Shown one piece after another: positions 51,714-60,263 of a DNA stretch of 64,000 nucleotides. A model generated the notes under the pieces. That model saw nothing but the letters and a program-made list of their open reading frames with translations. It was not told the origin of the DNA and ran no database searches. The translations under genes and the position numbers were made by a program. The stretch is taken from NCBI GenBank assembly GCA_963676725.1, contig OY781463.1, positions 434,001-498,000 on the forward strand. The letters are read 5' to 3'. The stretch is from G963662905 sp963676725 (lineage in GTDB: Bacteria > Bacteroidota > Bacteroidia > Bacteroidales > WRLA01). Position 1 is the first letter of the stretch. Every line of letters begins with the position of its first letter.

Positions 51714-52622
51714 CTACTTCTTCTTTTCTGTGGTTTTAGCCAGAAATATATCGTTTACAGATGGCCTGATTTCCTTATAAGAAACAATATGTTCTTTTTC
51801 GGCGATTTGAGAGAGGAAAGTGCCTGCCAAATCTTTGTTATCTGTGGAGAACTGTATTCGGTCCAGACCTTGTTCTTTGCTTAGTGAATCAATCTCAATA
51901 ATGGAAGGTAGGCTGCCGGAATAATTCTTGATCAGAATTTCATAATTATTGCTTCGGAACGATTCTTTTATTTCAGAGAGAGGGCCTTCGAGTATTTTTT
52001 CCGATTTATTGATCAGGGAAATATGGTCGCAGATTTCCTCAACTGATGCCATATTGTGCGTGGAAAAAATAATTGTTGCACCTTCATCGCGCAGCTTGAG
52101 GATTTCTTGTTTCAGGATATTCACATTAATGGGATCAAAGCCGCTGAAAGGTTCATCAAATATTAAAAGTTGGGGTTTGTGGATGACCGTTGTGATGAAT
52201 TGTACTTTTTGTTGCATCCCTTTTGAGAGCTCTTCGACTTTTTTGTCCCACCAATCGGTAATATCCATGCGGACAAACCATTCTTTTAAACTTTTTAATG
52301 CAGTTTTTTGATCGACCCCTTTTAATTGTGCAAGGTAAAGGGCTTGTTCGCCTGTCTTCATTTTTTTATAAAGGCCTCTTTCTTCGGGTAGATAGCCAAT
52401 TTTCTCGACGTCTTTTTGGCATAAGTCTTTGCCATTAAAAAGAATACTCCCTTCGTCTGGAGCGGTAATGCGGTTAATAATCCTAATGAGGGAGGTTTTG
52501 CCGGCACCGTTTGGGCCAAGCAAGCCATAAATACTCCCTTTCGGAACTTTGATGCTTACTTTATTCAATGCCGTATGGCCGGCATATTTTTTTATTATGT
52601 CTTTTGTTTCTATTGCGTACAT
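51714..52622 (-). CDS. ABC transporter ATP-binding protein (NatA-like)
   Basis: 302 residues. Walker A LLGPNGAGKTS, Q loop (PEERGLYKKM), signature LSKGMQQKVQF, Walker B LLIFDEPFSGFDP and switch His in FSTHNM are all present. The C-terminal 80 residues form the extra domain found in NatA-type subunits. It energises the ABC-2 permease that follows. Third gene of the DUF2520-kdsC-ABC unit. Confidence 0.92.
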   Translation of the reverse strand: MYAIETKDIIKKYAGHTALNKVSIKVPKGSIYGLLGPNGAGKTSLIRIINRITAPDEGSILFNGKDLCQKDVEKIGYLPEERGLYKKMKTGEQALYLAQLKGVDQKTALKSLKEWFVRMDITDWWDKKVEELSKGMQQKVQFITTVIHKPQLLIFDEPFSGFDPINVNILKQEILKLRDEGATIIFSTHNMASVEEICDHISLINKSEKILEGPLSEIKESFRSNNYEILIKNYSGSLPSIIEIDSLSKEQGLDRIQFSTDNKDLAGTFLSQIAEKEHIVSYKEIRPSVNDIFLAKTTEKKK

Positions 52623-52634
52623 AGTATTGAGCTT

Positions 52635-53156
52635 TTACCAATGATAGGCATCATCGTTCATCCATAAATTATGAGCCTTGAGAACCTGCTCAATGATATC
52701 GCGCACCACGCCTTTTCCGCCTTCGCAATGTGAAATATAATGACTAATGGATTTTATTTCTTCGGCTGCATCAGACGGGCAAACTGCCAAACCTGCCTGC
52801 AGCATTACTTGATAATCGGGAATGTCGTCGCCAACATAAATTACTGTTTCTGAAGAAAGTCCGTGCTTGTCCAGCAAGGCATTAAAAACGTCAATTTTAT
52901 TTTTCACACCTAGGTGGATATCTTCAAGTTTCAGCATTTCAAGACGTTTCTGCATGTTTTTTCCCCAGCCACCACTTATTACAGCAATTCTTAATCCTTT
53001 TTTTACGGCGAGTTGCAAGGCATAGCCATCTTTAACATTGGTGCGGCGCAAAGGTTCGCCATCGGGCAAAACAAGTACGGAACCATCAGTCATTACACCG
53101 TCATAATCGAAAATAATTGTGTTTATTTCTTTGAGTTTTTCCCTATAGTTTTTCAT
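52635..53156 (-). CDS. kdsC: KdsC-like HAD phosphatase (KDO-8-phosphate phosphatase)
   Basis: 173 residues, the short C0-type HAD of KdsC. Motifs are DYDGVMTDG (nucleophile Asp and general acid), SGGWGK, the Lys in GVKNKIDVF and GDDIPDY. KdsC dephosphorylates KDO 8-phosphate in lipopolysaccharide synthesis; kdsB, which activates KDO, is at 57.3 kb. It lies 8 nt after the DUF2520 gene. Confidence 0.9.
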   Translation of the reverse strand: MKNYREKLKEINTIIFDYDGVMTDGSVLVLPDGEPLRRTNVKDGYALQLAVKKGLRIAVISGGWGKNMQKRLEMLKLEDIHLGVKNKIDVFNALLDKHGLSSETVIYVGDDIPDYQVMLQAGLAVCPSDAAEEIKSISHYISHCEGGKGVVRDIIEQVLKAHNLWMNDDAYHW

Positions 53157-53164
53157 GAATGATC

Positions 53165-53962
53165 TTATTTTTTGTTCTTAGCTTGTTTTTGTATGCTGTG
53201 GCTCAGTATTTTGTATATTTCTTGATAATCGGGTTGTATGCTTAACATTTTAATATGCTTGCTCATGGTTTCAAGGTCAGCGCGAATAGCCGGGCCTGTT
53301 TGCATATTGAATGGGTTAATATTGTTCCGCTGTTTATCGGCAGTTTTTTTAATGAGCGGCTGAATAAGGTCAAAAGGCAAATTATGGTTTTTTAAAATAT
53401 CTGCCGCTATAGAAAACATATAATTGGTGAAGTTGTTGGCAAACACAGCAGATAAATGGGCAATACGCCTTTGCTCTGAAGAAAGACAACGAACATCCTT
53501 GGAGATGGATTGTGCTAATTCAATAAGCTGATTTAGTGTTTCCTGATTTGTTGCTTCAATGCAAACAGGGATTTTTTTAAATTTTAGTTTTTCTTTTTTT
53601 GTGAAGGTTTGGAGGGGGTAAAAAACCCCAGCCTTCTCCTGGAAATCAGAAATCGCTTCTAAGGAAACACTGCCGCTTGTATGAGCAAGTAGTTTGTTTT
53701 TGAGATGTTTTGGCCAGTTTTGTGCCAGCTCGGCGATTGCTTTGTCGGGGACGGCCAAAAGAAAAATATCTGAGGTTTCGTCTAAGTCTAATATGGAATT
53801 AGTGAAATCTGCGTCCAAAGTTAATGCCAACTCAGAGCCGCTTTCTGTATTTCTCGAAAAAACCTGATTGATTTTATGCTTTTTGCGTTTTAATGCCTTT
53901 CCCAAATGCCAGGCAATATTTCCTGAACCAATAAGCGTAATCGAATAGCTGTACTTTGCCAA
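53165..53962 (-). CDS. Rossmann-like/DUF2520 oxidoreductase-like protein
   Basis: 265 residues from a TTG start; no in-frame ATG exists near the promoter. N-terminal Rossmann dinucleotide site (ITLIGSGNIAWHLG) and a C-terminal all-helical DUF2520 domain (LSAVFANNFTNYMFSI). Related to pyrroline-5-carboxylate reductases and F420-dependent NADP reductases, but no substrate is known. First gene of a tight four-gene unit with kdsC and the ABC pair. Confidence 0.85.
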   Translation of the reverse strand: MAKYSYSITLIGSGNIAWHLGKALKRKKHKINQVFSRNTESGSELALTLDADFTNSILDLDETSDIFLLAVPDKAIAELAQNWPKHLKNKLLAHTSGSVSLEAISDFQEKAGVFYPLQTFTKKEKLKFKKIPVCIEATNQETLNQLIELAQSISKDVRCLSSEQRRIAHLSAVFANNFTNYMFSIAADILKNHNLPFDLIQPLIKKTADKQRNNINPFNMQTGPAIRADLETMSKHIKMLSIQPDYQEIYKILSHSIQKQAKNKK

Positions 53963-53988
53963 AATTATTCTGTTTATTTCTGTTTTTG

Positions 53989-53996
53989 CAAAAGTA
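53989..53996 (-). promoter_or_regulatory. -7 element of the DUF2520-kdsC-ABC unit
   Basis: Minus-strand TACTTTTG, 26 nt upstream of the TTG start. No TTG is seen at the exact -33 spacing. Confidence 0.5.
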
Positions 53997-54156
53997 TGAA
54001 ACCCATTGAAGAATGACAGCTTTCACAGAAAAATTATTTGGTTACTATTTCAATCTGTATTCTATTTCGGTACGATAAATGAATATCCATGAAAATGAAA
54101 AAATGTTAATGCTTCAAGATTTATGGGTATGTGCTGTTCTATTTGATGATTTTTTA

Positions 54157-54164
54157 TAATTTTG
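54157..54164 (+). promoter_or_regulatory. -7 element for the GH3-family gene
   Basis: TAATTTTG, 19 nt upstream of the ATG at 54184. Confidence 0.5.
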
Positions 54165-54183
54165 AAGGATACAAAAAATACAT

Positions 54184-55695
54184 ATGCCTATTCTTAGCTC
54201 TGTACTTTCCTGGTTGATCAAAAAGCGGATGCATCAAATAGATCTCTTTGTGAAGTATCCGCATGATGTTCAAAATGAATTATTTAAGAAATTGATTTTT
54301 TCTGCCCGTGATACCAACTGGGGCAAGAAATATGATTATTCAGGTATAAGGAGTATCCGTGATTACCAAGAGCGTGTTCCTGTGAGTGATTATGCTGCTT
54401 TTCAGCCATATATCGAAAGATTGATGAAAGGGGAGCAAAATCTTTTGTGGCCATCCGATGTGAAATTATTTGCCAAATCATCTGGAACTACCGGCGCGAA
54501 AAGCAAATTTATTCCCGTTACCCAAGAATCATTGGAAGATTGCCATTTTAAAGCAGGGAAAGATATGCTGGCCCTATACCACCATGCCGTGGGCGATTCG
54601 GATATTTTTCGGGGAAAGAGCCTTGCTGTAGGGGGAAGTCATGATATCACGACCATCAATAATGAGAGTTATTATGTGGGCGATTTATCCGCTATCCTGA
54701 TTCAAAACCTGCCGTTTTGGGCAGAAATGAAGCGAACACCAAACCTTTCCATCGCTTTAATGGATGAATGGGAAAGCAAAATTGAAAAAATGGCTTTGGC
54801 AACCAGTCATGAAAATGTGACAAATATTTCAGGTGTTCCTTCATGGATGTTGCTGCTCCTGCGCCGTGTGCTCGAAATAACCGGAAAAACATATATTCAT
54901 GAAGTCTGGCCAAACCTTGAGGTCTTTTTTCATGGCGGCGTGAGTTTTGTTCCTTATCGTTCTCAATACGACGAAATTATACAGCGTGGGAAGCTGCACT
55001 ACTTTGAAGTATATAATGCCTCCGAAGGTTATTTTGGAATTCAGGACAGGCGCGCTTCCGATGAAATGTTGCTGATGCTCGACTATGGGATTTTTTATGA
55101 GTTTATGCCTATGGAAGAACTCACTAAAGAACACCCGAAGCTTTTGCGCCTCGACGAAGTGGAGATTGGAAAAAATTACGCCATGGTTATCTCTACAAAT
55201 GCCGGTTTATGGCGTTATATGATCGGTGATACAATTAGCTTTACCAATCTCGAGCCTTTTCGGATCCGTATTACGGGACGAACAAAAAGTTTTATTAATG
55301 CTTTTGGCGAAGAATTGATTGTTGATAATGCCGAAAAAGCTTTTGAAACAGCCTGCCGAAAATGTAATGCTAATATCGAAGAATATACTGGCGGCCCTGT
55401 CTTTATCGAAAACGGCAAAAAAGCAAGGCATCAATGGTATGTGGAATTTGAAAGGCAGCCTGTTGATATTGAATATTTTAGCGTAACTTTTGATAATGCA
55501 TTAAAATCCCTTAATTCCGATTATGAAGCCAAACGATATAAAAATATGATCCTGCATATGCCGGAAATATTGCCTGTGCCTAAAGGAACATTTTATCAAT
55601 GGCTTAAATCTAAAGGAAAACTCGGTGGGCAGCATAAAGTGCCCCGATTGTCGAACAATAGAATAATACTCGATGAAATTAAAGACATTCTATAA
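54184..55695 (+). CDS. GH3-family acyl-acid-amido synthetase-like protein
   Basis: 503 residues. The GH3 fold of the ANL superfamily is shown by the ATP-binding loop AKSSGTTGAKSKFIPVT, YNASEGYFGIQ (adenylate-forming site) and YMIGDTISF followed by RITGRTKSFINAFGEEL in the mobile C-domain. Plant GH3 enzymes join amino acids to jasmonate or auxin; the bacterial members' substrates are mostly unknown. The last 23 nt overlap the next gene, which begins inside it. Confidence 0.9.
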   Translation: MPILSSVLSWLIKKRMHQIDLFVKYPHDVQNELFKKLIFSARDTNWGKKYDYSGIRSIRDYQERVPVSDYAAFQPYIERLMKGEQNLLWPSDVKLFAKSSGTTGAKSKFIPVTQESLEDCHFKAGKDMLALYHHAVGDSDIFRGKSLAVGGSHDITTINNESYYVGDLSAILIQNLPFWAEMKRTPNLSIALMDEWESKIEKMALATSHENVTNISGVPSWMLLLLRRVLEITGKTYIHEVWPNLEVFFHGGVSFVPYRSQYDEIIQRGKLHYFEVYNASEGYFGIQDRRASDEMLLMLDYGIFYEFMPMEELTKEHPKLLRLDEVEIGKNYAMVISTNAGLWRYMIGDTISFTNLEPFRIRITGRTKSFINAFGEELIVDNAEKAFETACRKCNANIEEYTGGPVFIENGKKARHQWYVEFERQPVDIEYFSVTFDNALKSLNSDYEAKRYKNMILHMPEILPVPKGTFYQWLKSKGKLGGQHKVPRLSNNRIILDEIKDIL

Positions 55696-56512
55696 AATCG
55701 TTTTTTTGCTGACCGGCTGCCTTTTTTTCATGCAGCAAAATTCTACTTTGGCGCAGCAATATCGTTTTGAAAAATTGAGAAATCTCGATCAGCAAGCCTC
55801 AGCAATTTATGCCGATGAGGAGGCGAATTTTTATATAACCCAAGATCTGCTCCTTAAAAAATTCGATAAGGACGGGCAATTCCTGAGTCAATATGATAGC
55901 TTCTATTTCTCTGATTTTGGCAGTATTGATGTCAGTGATATTTTTCATGTGCTTGTTTTTTATCCGGATCAGCAAGTCGCAGTGAAGCTCGATCAAACTT
56001 TGCAAAATGTAATTGATAGCGTGAATTTTGATAATTTGGGTTTTGATGTGCAGGCAGTCTGTACAGATCAATCGGGGGATGGTTTATGGATTTATGATGC
56101 AAATACTAATGCAATATACCATCTCGATAGAAACAATAAAAGCCTACACGTGAGCAGCAGTTTGAAAGCCCTTACCAACAACGAAGGATTTTCCCCTCAA
56201 CAGCTTTTGCTTGCCGAAGGGCGATTGTATGCCATTGATGTTAATTTTGGCTTGCTGATTTTCGATGAAAAGGCAAAATTTATCGACTCAAATAGCACAA
56301 GCGGGATTGTTCGAGCTTCATACAATCAGGGTTCGCTTGTGTGGTTCAATCAGCGGATGATGATTTCCTATAATCCGATTTCTGATGAGCGCTCAGAAGT
56401 GCTCCTTCCGGGCGGTAGCCTATTTCAAGCGGGTGCCTTTAATTTTAATCTGATTCCCGGAAGGTTGTTCCTTGTCGATATGAATGGTACGATAATTTAT
56501 GGCGTACAGTAA
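55673..56512 (+). CDS. Exported protein with propeller-like repeats
   Basis: 279 residues. The N-terminus KIVFLLTGCLFFMQQNSTLAQQ is a signal sequence; cleavage by signal peptidase I at TLA-QQ is likely, though LLTGC could be read as a lipobox. The rest is beta-strand rich with repeated turns (LLKKFDKDGQF, AIYHLDRNNKSL, LLIFDEKAKFID, RLFLVDMNGTII) like NHL or six-bladed propellers. No function is known. It overlaps the GH3 gene by 23 nt, so it is almost certainly in the same transcript. Confidence 0.7.
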   Translation: MKLKTFYKIVFLLTGCLFFMQQNSTLAQQYRFEKLRNLDQQASAIYADEEANFYITQDLLLKKFDKDGQFLSQYDSFYFSDFGSIDVSDIFHVLVFYPDQQVAVKLDQTLQNVIDSVNFDNLGFDVQAVCTDQSGDGLWIYDANTNAIYHLDRNNKSLHVSSSLKALTNNEGFSPQQLLLAEGRLYAIDVNFGLLIFDEKAKFIDSNSTSGIVRASYNQGSLVWFNQRMMISYNPISDERSEVLLPGGSLFQAGAFNFNLIPGRLFLVDMNGTIIYGVQ

Positions 56513-56585
56513 TTTGTAAATCAGTCTATTGAGAATTCATTTTAGAGTTTTTTAATTTTCATTTAAAAAAATGGCTGCTTCTGAT

Positions 56586-56593
56586 TAAATTTG
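56586..56593 (+). promoter_or_regulatory. -7 element for the deoxynucleoside kinase gene
   Basis: TAAATTTG, 40 nt upstream of the ATG at 56634. Confidence 0.5.
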
Positions 56594-56633
56594 CAGACAC
56601 GATCACTTTTTTTATCTCTTAAAATTTATAAGC

Positions 56634-57248
56634 ATGCATATAGCAATTGCAGGAAATATCGGCTCGGGAAAAACAACACTCTCCGGCCTGCTGGCAAAGC
56701 ATTTTGGTTGGGAAGCGCATTACGAAGATGTGGACTCAAATCCGTACCTTCATAGTTTTTATGAAGATATGCAACGATGGTCTTTTAATCTTCAGGTATA
56801 TTTTCTTAATAGCCGCTTTCGGCAAATCGTTGAAATCAGGAAAAGTGGCAAAACGGTTATTCAAGACAGGACAATCTACGAAGACTCAAATATTTTTGCG
56901 CCCAACCTGCACGATATGAACCTGATGTCCACTCGAGATTTTGATAATTACATTTCGCTCTTCGAACTGATGAATTCATTTATCCAACCACCGGATTTGC
57001 TGATTTACCTCAGGGCTACCGTGCCAACACTTGTAATGCAAATTCAAAAACGCGGTCGTGATTATGAAGAAGCAATTCGATTGGATTATCTTAAATTGCT
57101 CAACGAACGCTACGAAGCTTGGATTTCTAAATATGATGAAGGTAAATTGCTTGTAATTGATGTAGATAATATTGATTTTAAAAGCAATCCGGAAGATTTG
57201 GGAATGGTGATCGATAAAATTAATGCTGAAATCCACGGGCTTTTTTAG
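56634..57248 (+). CDS. Deoxynucleoside kinase
   Basis: 204 residues. P loop MHIAIAGNIGSGKTTL, DR(T/S)-type lid residues in QDRTIYEDSNIF and RGRDYEEAI identify the deoxyadenosine/deoxyguanosine kinase family of nucleotide salvage. It phosphorylates deoxynucleosides with ATP. Which base is preferred cannot be told from the sequence. It ends 4 nt before kdsB. Confidence 0.92.
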   Translation: MHIAIAGNIGSGKTTLSGLLAKHFGWEAHYEDVDSNPYLHSFYEDMQRWSFNLQVYFLNSRFRQIVEIRKSGKTVIQDRTIYEDSNIFAPNLHDMNLMSTRDFDNYISLFELMNSFIQPPDLLIYLRATVPTLVMQIQKRGRDYEEAIRLDYLKLLNERYEAWISKYDEGKLLVIDVDNIDFKSNPEDLGMVIDKINAEIHGLF

Positions 57249-57252
57249 AGCG

Positions 57253-58005
57253 ATGAAATTTTTTGGAATTATTCCGTCCCGATATGCATCAACACGTTTT
57301 CCGGCCAAGCCTTTGGCTGATATTGGTGGAACAAGCATGGTGATGCGAGTGTTCAGGCAGGCTCAGAAATCAGGCCTTTTTTCTGGGATTTATGTGGCAA
57401 CCGATGATGCGCGTATTTTTGATCATGTGCAGGAACATAATGGTGTGGCGGTGATGACATCGCAAAGCCATCAAAGTGGCACAGACCGATGCGCAGAAGT
57501 TGCCGCAAGTCTCTTGCAGCAAGGAGTTGCTTCAGCCGATGATGTTATTGTGAATATTCAGGGCGATGAACCCTTCATCCAACCCGGACAAATAAAAAAA
57601 ATTACTGAGCTATTCCGTTCGCAATCAATTTCTATCGCCACACTGATTAAAAAAGTGGATTTTGAAGAGGAACTTTTTGATGAGAATGTCGTTAAAGCCG
57701 TTCCCGGAGCAGAGAACAGAATCGTTTATTTTAGCCGTTTCCCGGTGCCTTTTTTAAGGGGTGTTCCCCAAAAAGAATGGCTTCAAAACGGTAGATGGTT
57801 TAAACATATTGGCATGTATGCTTATCGTCTCGAAGTGCTTCTGAAAATTAGTGGCATGGAACAAGTGGAAGCAGAAAAAGCTGAATCTTTGGAGCAGCTG
57901 CGATGGCTGGCAAATGGTGTTCATGTGCATTATGCGGAAACATCTCAGGAGAGCATCTCTGTTGATCGCCCGGAAGATTTATTAAAACTTATAAACAAAG
58001 CTTGA
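57253..58005 (+). CDS. kdsB: 3-deoxy-manno-octulosonate cytidylyltransferase (CMP-KDO synthetase)
   Basis: 250 residues from the ATG at 57253 (MKFFGIIPSRYASTRFPAKPL); the frame upstream overlaps the kinase gene. It activates KDO as CMP-KDO for lipid A-core assembly. The N-terminal nucleotide-binding RYASTRFPAKPL and QGDEPFIQP and GTDRCAE motifs are family-specific. With kdsC at 52.6 kb it shows KDO-based LPS. The last codons form the -33 region of the next promoter. Confidence 0.95.
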   Translation: MKFFGIIPSRYASTRFPAKPLADIGGTSMVMRVFRQAQKSGLFSGIYVATDDARIFDHVQEHNGVAVMTSQSHQSGTDRCAEVAASLLQQGVASADDVIVNIQGDEPFIQPGQIKKITELFRSQSISIATLIKKVDFEEELFDENVVKAVPGAENRIVYFSRFPVPFLRGVPQKEWLQNGRWFKHIGMYAYRLEVLLKISGMEQVEAEKAESLEQLRWLANGVHVHYAETSQESISVDRPEDLLKLINKA

Positions 58006-58032
58006 CCTTTCTGAAAATCAGGCTTATATTTG
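58002..58032 (+). promoter_or_regulatory. Promoter of the HU-CCDC81/SPOR gene
   Basis: TTG (58002-58004, inside the kdsB stop region), 20 nt, then TATATTTG (58025-58032). It lies 23 nt upstream of the ATG at 58056 and supports that start over the earlier ATG in the frame. Confidence 0.65.
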
Positions 58033-58055
58033 TACGAATTGCTCGAATTTTTATT

Positions 58056-59147
58056 ATGGAAATAGCATCATTTATTAGCGAACTTTTATACAATCACGAA
58101 TGCGTAATCGTGCCTAGGCTCGGTGGTTTTTTGGCACGTTATCAGGGTGCTGTAATTCATCCTGTGCAGCATAAATTTATGCCTCCATCACGAAAGGTTG
58201 CGTTTAATCCGGCTCTACTCGAAAATGATGGTTTGTTAATTAACTATATTTCCCGTCGTAAGAAAATTTCTTATGATGAGGCGACTCAATGGGTGCAATC
58301 GCAGGTGGATCAGATACTCACATTAATGCCTCAAAAAGATGGTGTGATGATGCCTGCTCTGGGTAAATTTATTGCTAATTCGGAAGGGCGCTTGCAGTTC
58401 AATCCCGATGAATCAGCTAATTTTCTGCATGAGTCTTATGGTCTTGCCTCTTTTGTTTCTCCTGCCATTCGTCGTGAAAGCCTCCGACAAGCAGAAAAAA
58501 GGGTAATCATCGAAGACCGTAGGGCCGAAAAAGCTTTTGTCGGCTCATGGCATTCAATTTTATGGCCGGCAGTGGCTGCGGTTTTTGTTATCGCAATACT
58601 TTCTTGGACTATTTACAGTCAGTTCTTCCGCACTAATCAATATGTAAGCGAATCAAACCTAATGCCGGTGGTCACTAATAATCAAGCTGCCATAAGCCCC
58701 GCATTGACTGCAATAGAGAATTCTGATGAAATAAAAAAGGCTGGCGCAGATCCAATTCAGTCTGAAGAATTATTATCCAATGAGAAGGCAGCATCATTGT
58801 CTGATGAAATCCTTCATGAAAAAACCACCAATGAAATTCCCGGGGAGGACATCCTGATTATCGAAGAAGAAAGCCCTGTTGATCAAGAGAATACTGACCT
58901 TGTCGTTGCTGCCGGCCCTATAAGAAATTATTATATAATATGTGGCTCCTATCTGAATAGAGCAAAAGCAAATCGATTCTACCAGAGCCTGTTAAGCAAA
59001 GGTTATGATGCCCGTTTATTGGGGCCGTATGCCGGAGGACGCATTCGGGTTAGTAGTGGTCTATATCACGATCAGGAGTTGGCTTCACAGCGTTTGGATG
59101 AGATTCGGAAAATAATCCGGAAAGATGCTTGGATATTAGAAGAATGA
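58056..59147 (+). CDS. HU-CCDC81-like protein with a membrane helix and a SPOR domain
   Basis: 363 residues from the ATG at 58056. Residues 1-130 are the duplicated HU-like (CCDC81-type) module (IASFISELLYNHECVIVPRLG, LINYISRRKKISYDEA), then a membrane helix (about 168-189) and a disordered acidic linker, then a SPOR peptidoglycan-binding domain (about 287-363, YYIICGSYLNRAKANRF). The order suggests cytoplasmic HU module and periplasmic SPOR, linking DNA or a cytoplasmic partner to the septal wall. Common in Bacteroidota; role not proven. Confidence 0.88.
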   Translation: MEIASFISELLYNHECVIVPRLGGFLARYQGAVIHPVQHKFMPPSRKVAFNPALLENDGLLINYISRRKKISYDEATQWVQSQVDQILTLMPQKDGVMMPALGKFIANSEGRLQFNPDESANFLHESYGLASFVSPAIRRESLRQAEKRVIIEDRRAEKAFVGSWHSILWPAVAAVFVIAILSWTIYSQFFRTNQYVSESNLMPVVTNNQAAISPALTAIENSDEIKKAGADPIQSEELLSNEKAASLSDEILHEKTTNEIPGEDILIIEEESPVDQENTDLVVAAGPIRNYYIICGSYLNRAKANRFYQSLLSKGYDARLLGPYAGGRIRVSSGLYHDQELASQRLDEIRKIIRKDAWILEE

Positions 59148-59161
59148 TTTTTTTATTTTTG
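59129..59161 (+). promoter_or_regulatory. trmB promoter
   Basis: TTG (59129-59131), 22 nt, TATTTTTG (59154-59161). The GTG start is 17 nt downstream. It overlaps the 3' end of the SPOR gene. Confidence 0.5.
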
Positions 59162-59178
59162 CCACAAAATTAATTACT

Positions 59179-59865
59179 GTGGGTAAGAAAAATAAGAAAA
59201 GAAAGTTTGCAGAGGTTGGCACATTCCCCAATTTTTTTCAACCGTTATATTTAGAACTTCAGGAAAGTGGTTTTCCCCTGAAAGGGAAATGGAATTCGGA
59301 TTATTTTAAAAACGATAATCCGATTACTGTAGAATTAGGCTGTGGCAAAGGGGATTATACCTATGGGCTTGCCAAGAAATACCCAAACCGTAATTTTATT
59401 GGTATCGATATTAAGGGTGCCCGAATATGGAAAGGGGCAAAAGATAGCCTGCAGGACGACCTAAACAATGTGGCATTTATTCGTGGACAGGCACAACATC
59501 TAGAATATTTTTTTACGCCAGGCGAACTTTCGGAAGTATGGATCACCTTTCCGGATCCACAATTGCAAAAACCACGTATCAGAAAACGTTTTACGCACCC
59601 TACATTTCTGGAGCGCTATAAAAAATTGCTTAAACCTGATCATCTGATTCATCTAAAAACCGACAGTGATGAATTCTTCGATTATACACTTGAAGTGCTT
59701 GAAGAGGAGGGGATAAAGCCTGTTGTTTGTATCCATGACCTCTATGGGAATGAGAAAGCAACGGCCATCGAAGAAGAGGTAAGGGCGATAAAAACCTATT
59801 ATGAGCAAATTTGGTTGGCCGAAGGGCGCATTATTAAATATGTGCGTTTTAAGTTGAATGATTAA
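59179..59865 (+). CDS. trmB: tRNA (guanine-N7-)-methyltransferase
   Basis: 228 residues from a GTG start. It methylates G46 of tRNA with SAM. VELGCGKGDYTYGLAKKYP (SAM site), NFIGIDIKGARIWKGAK, and WITFPDPQLQKPRIRKRFTHP are the TrmB signature, as is the C-terminal LKTDSDEFFDYTLEVL. The stop is followed at once by the next ATG (TAAATG). Confidence 0.95.
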   Translation: MGKKNKKRKFAEVGTFPNFFQPLYLELQESGFPLKGKWNSDYFKNDNPITVELGCGKGDYTYGLAKKYPNRNFIGIDIKGARIWKGAKDSLQDDLNNVAFIRGQAQHLEYFFTPGELSEVWITFPDPQLQKPRIRKRFTHPTFLERYKKLLKPDHLIHLKTDSDEFFDYTLEVLEEEGIKPVVCIHDLYGNEKATAIEEEVRAIKTYYEQIWLAEGRIIKYVRFKLND

Positions 59866-60210
59866 ATGAGTGAAACAGATTCTTTTTTTGCCCGTGTGTA
59901 TGATGTCGTCTCTAAAATCCCTTATGGACGCGTTACTTCTTATGGGGCAATTGCCCGTTTTCTTGGCTCAGGCCGATCTGCCCGAATGGTGGGTTGGGCG
60001 ATGAACAATGCACATACTTCCGCGATTGATGTTCCTGCGCATCGTATTGTAAATAGAAATGGCTGCCTTACCGGAAAACATCATTTTGGAAGCCCCGAGA
60101 TCATGCAACAATTATTAGAAAACGAAGGACTTTGCATTGATAAGGATCAAATTTGTAACTTTAGCCAATATTTCTGGGATCCAAATATTGAAATTGAATT
60201 TGATAAATAA
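59866..60210 (+). CDS. Alkyltransferase-like protein (MGMT family lacking the catalytic Cys)
   Basis: 114 residues. The DNA-binding wing and active-site region of O6-alkylguanine methyltransferase are present (IPYGRVTSYGAIARFLGSGRSARMVGWAM, in part), but the PCHR motif is PAHR, with Ala58 in place of the acceptor Cys. Such ATL proteins bind alkylated DNA and pass it to nucleotide excision repair rather than repair it directly. Translationally coupled to trmB with no gap. Confidence 0.9.
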   Translation: MSETDSFFARVYDVVSKIPYGRVTSYGAIARFLGSGRSARMVGWAMNNAHTSAIDVPAHRIVNRNGCLTGKHHFGSPEIMQQLLENEGLCIDKDQICNFSQYFWDPNIEIEFDK

Positions 60211-60263
60211 ACCATCACCATATGGATTTTTTAATCCGTTTAACCAAAATTAAATGCACAATT

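Noticed and set aside
57223..57252. N-terminal extension of KdsB
   Set aside because: It overlaps the deoxynucleoside kinase and lacks the expected MKFFGIIPSRYAS start.
58002..58055. N-terminal extension of the HU-CCDC81/SPOR protein
   Set aside because: It lies on the -33/-7 promoter, so transcription would begin downstream of it.
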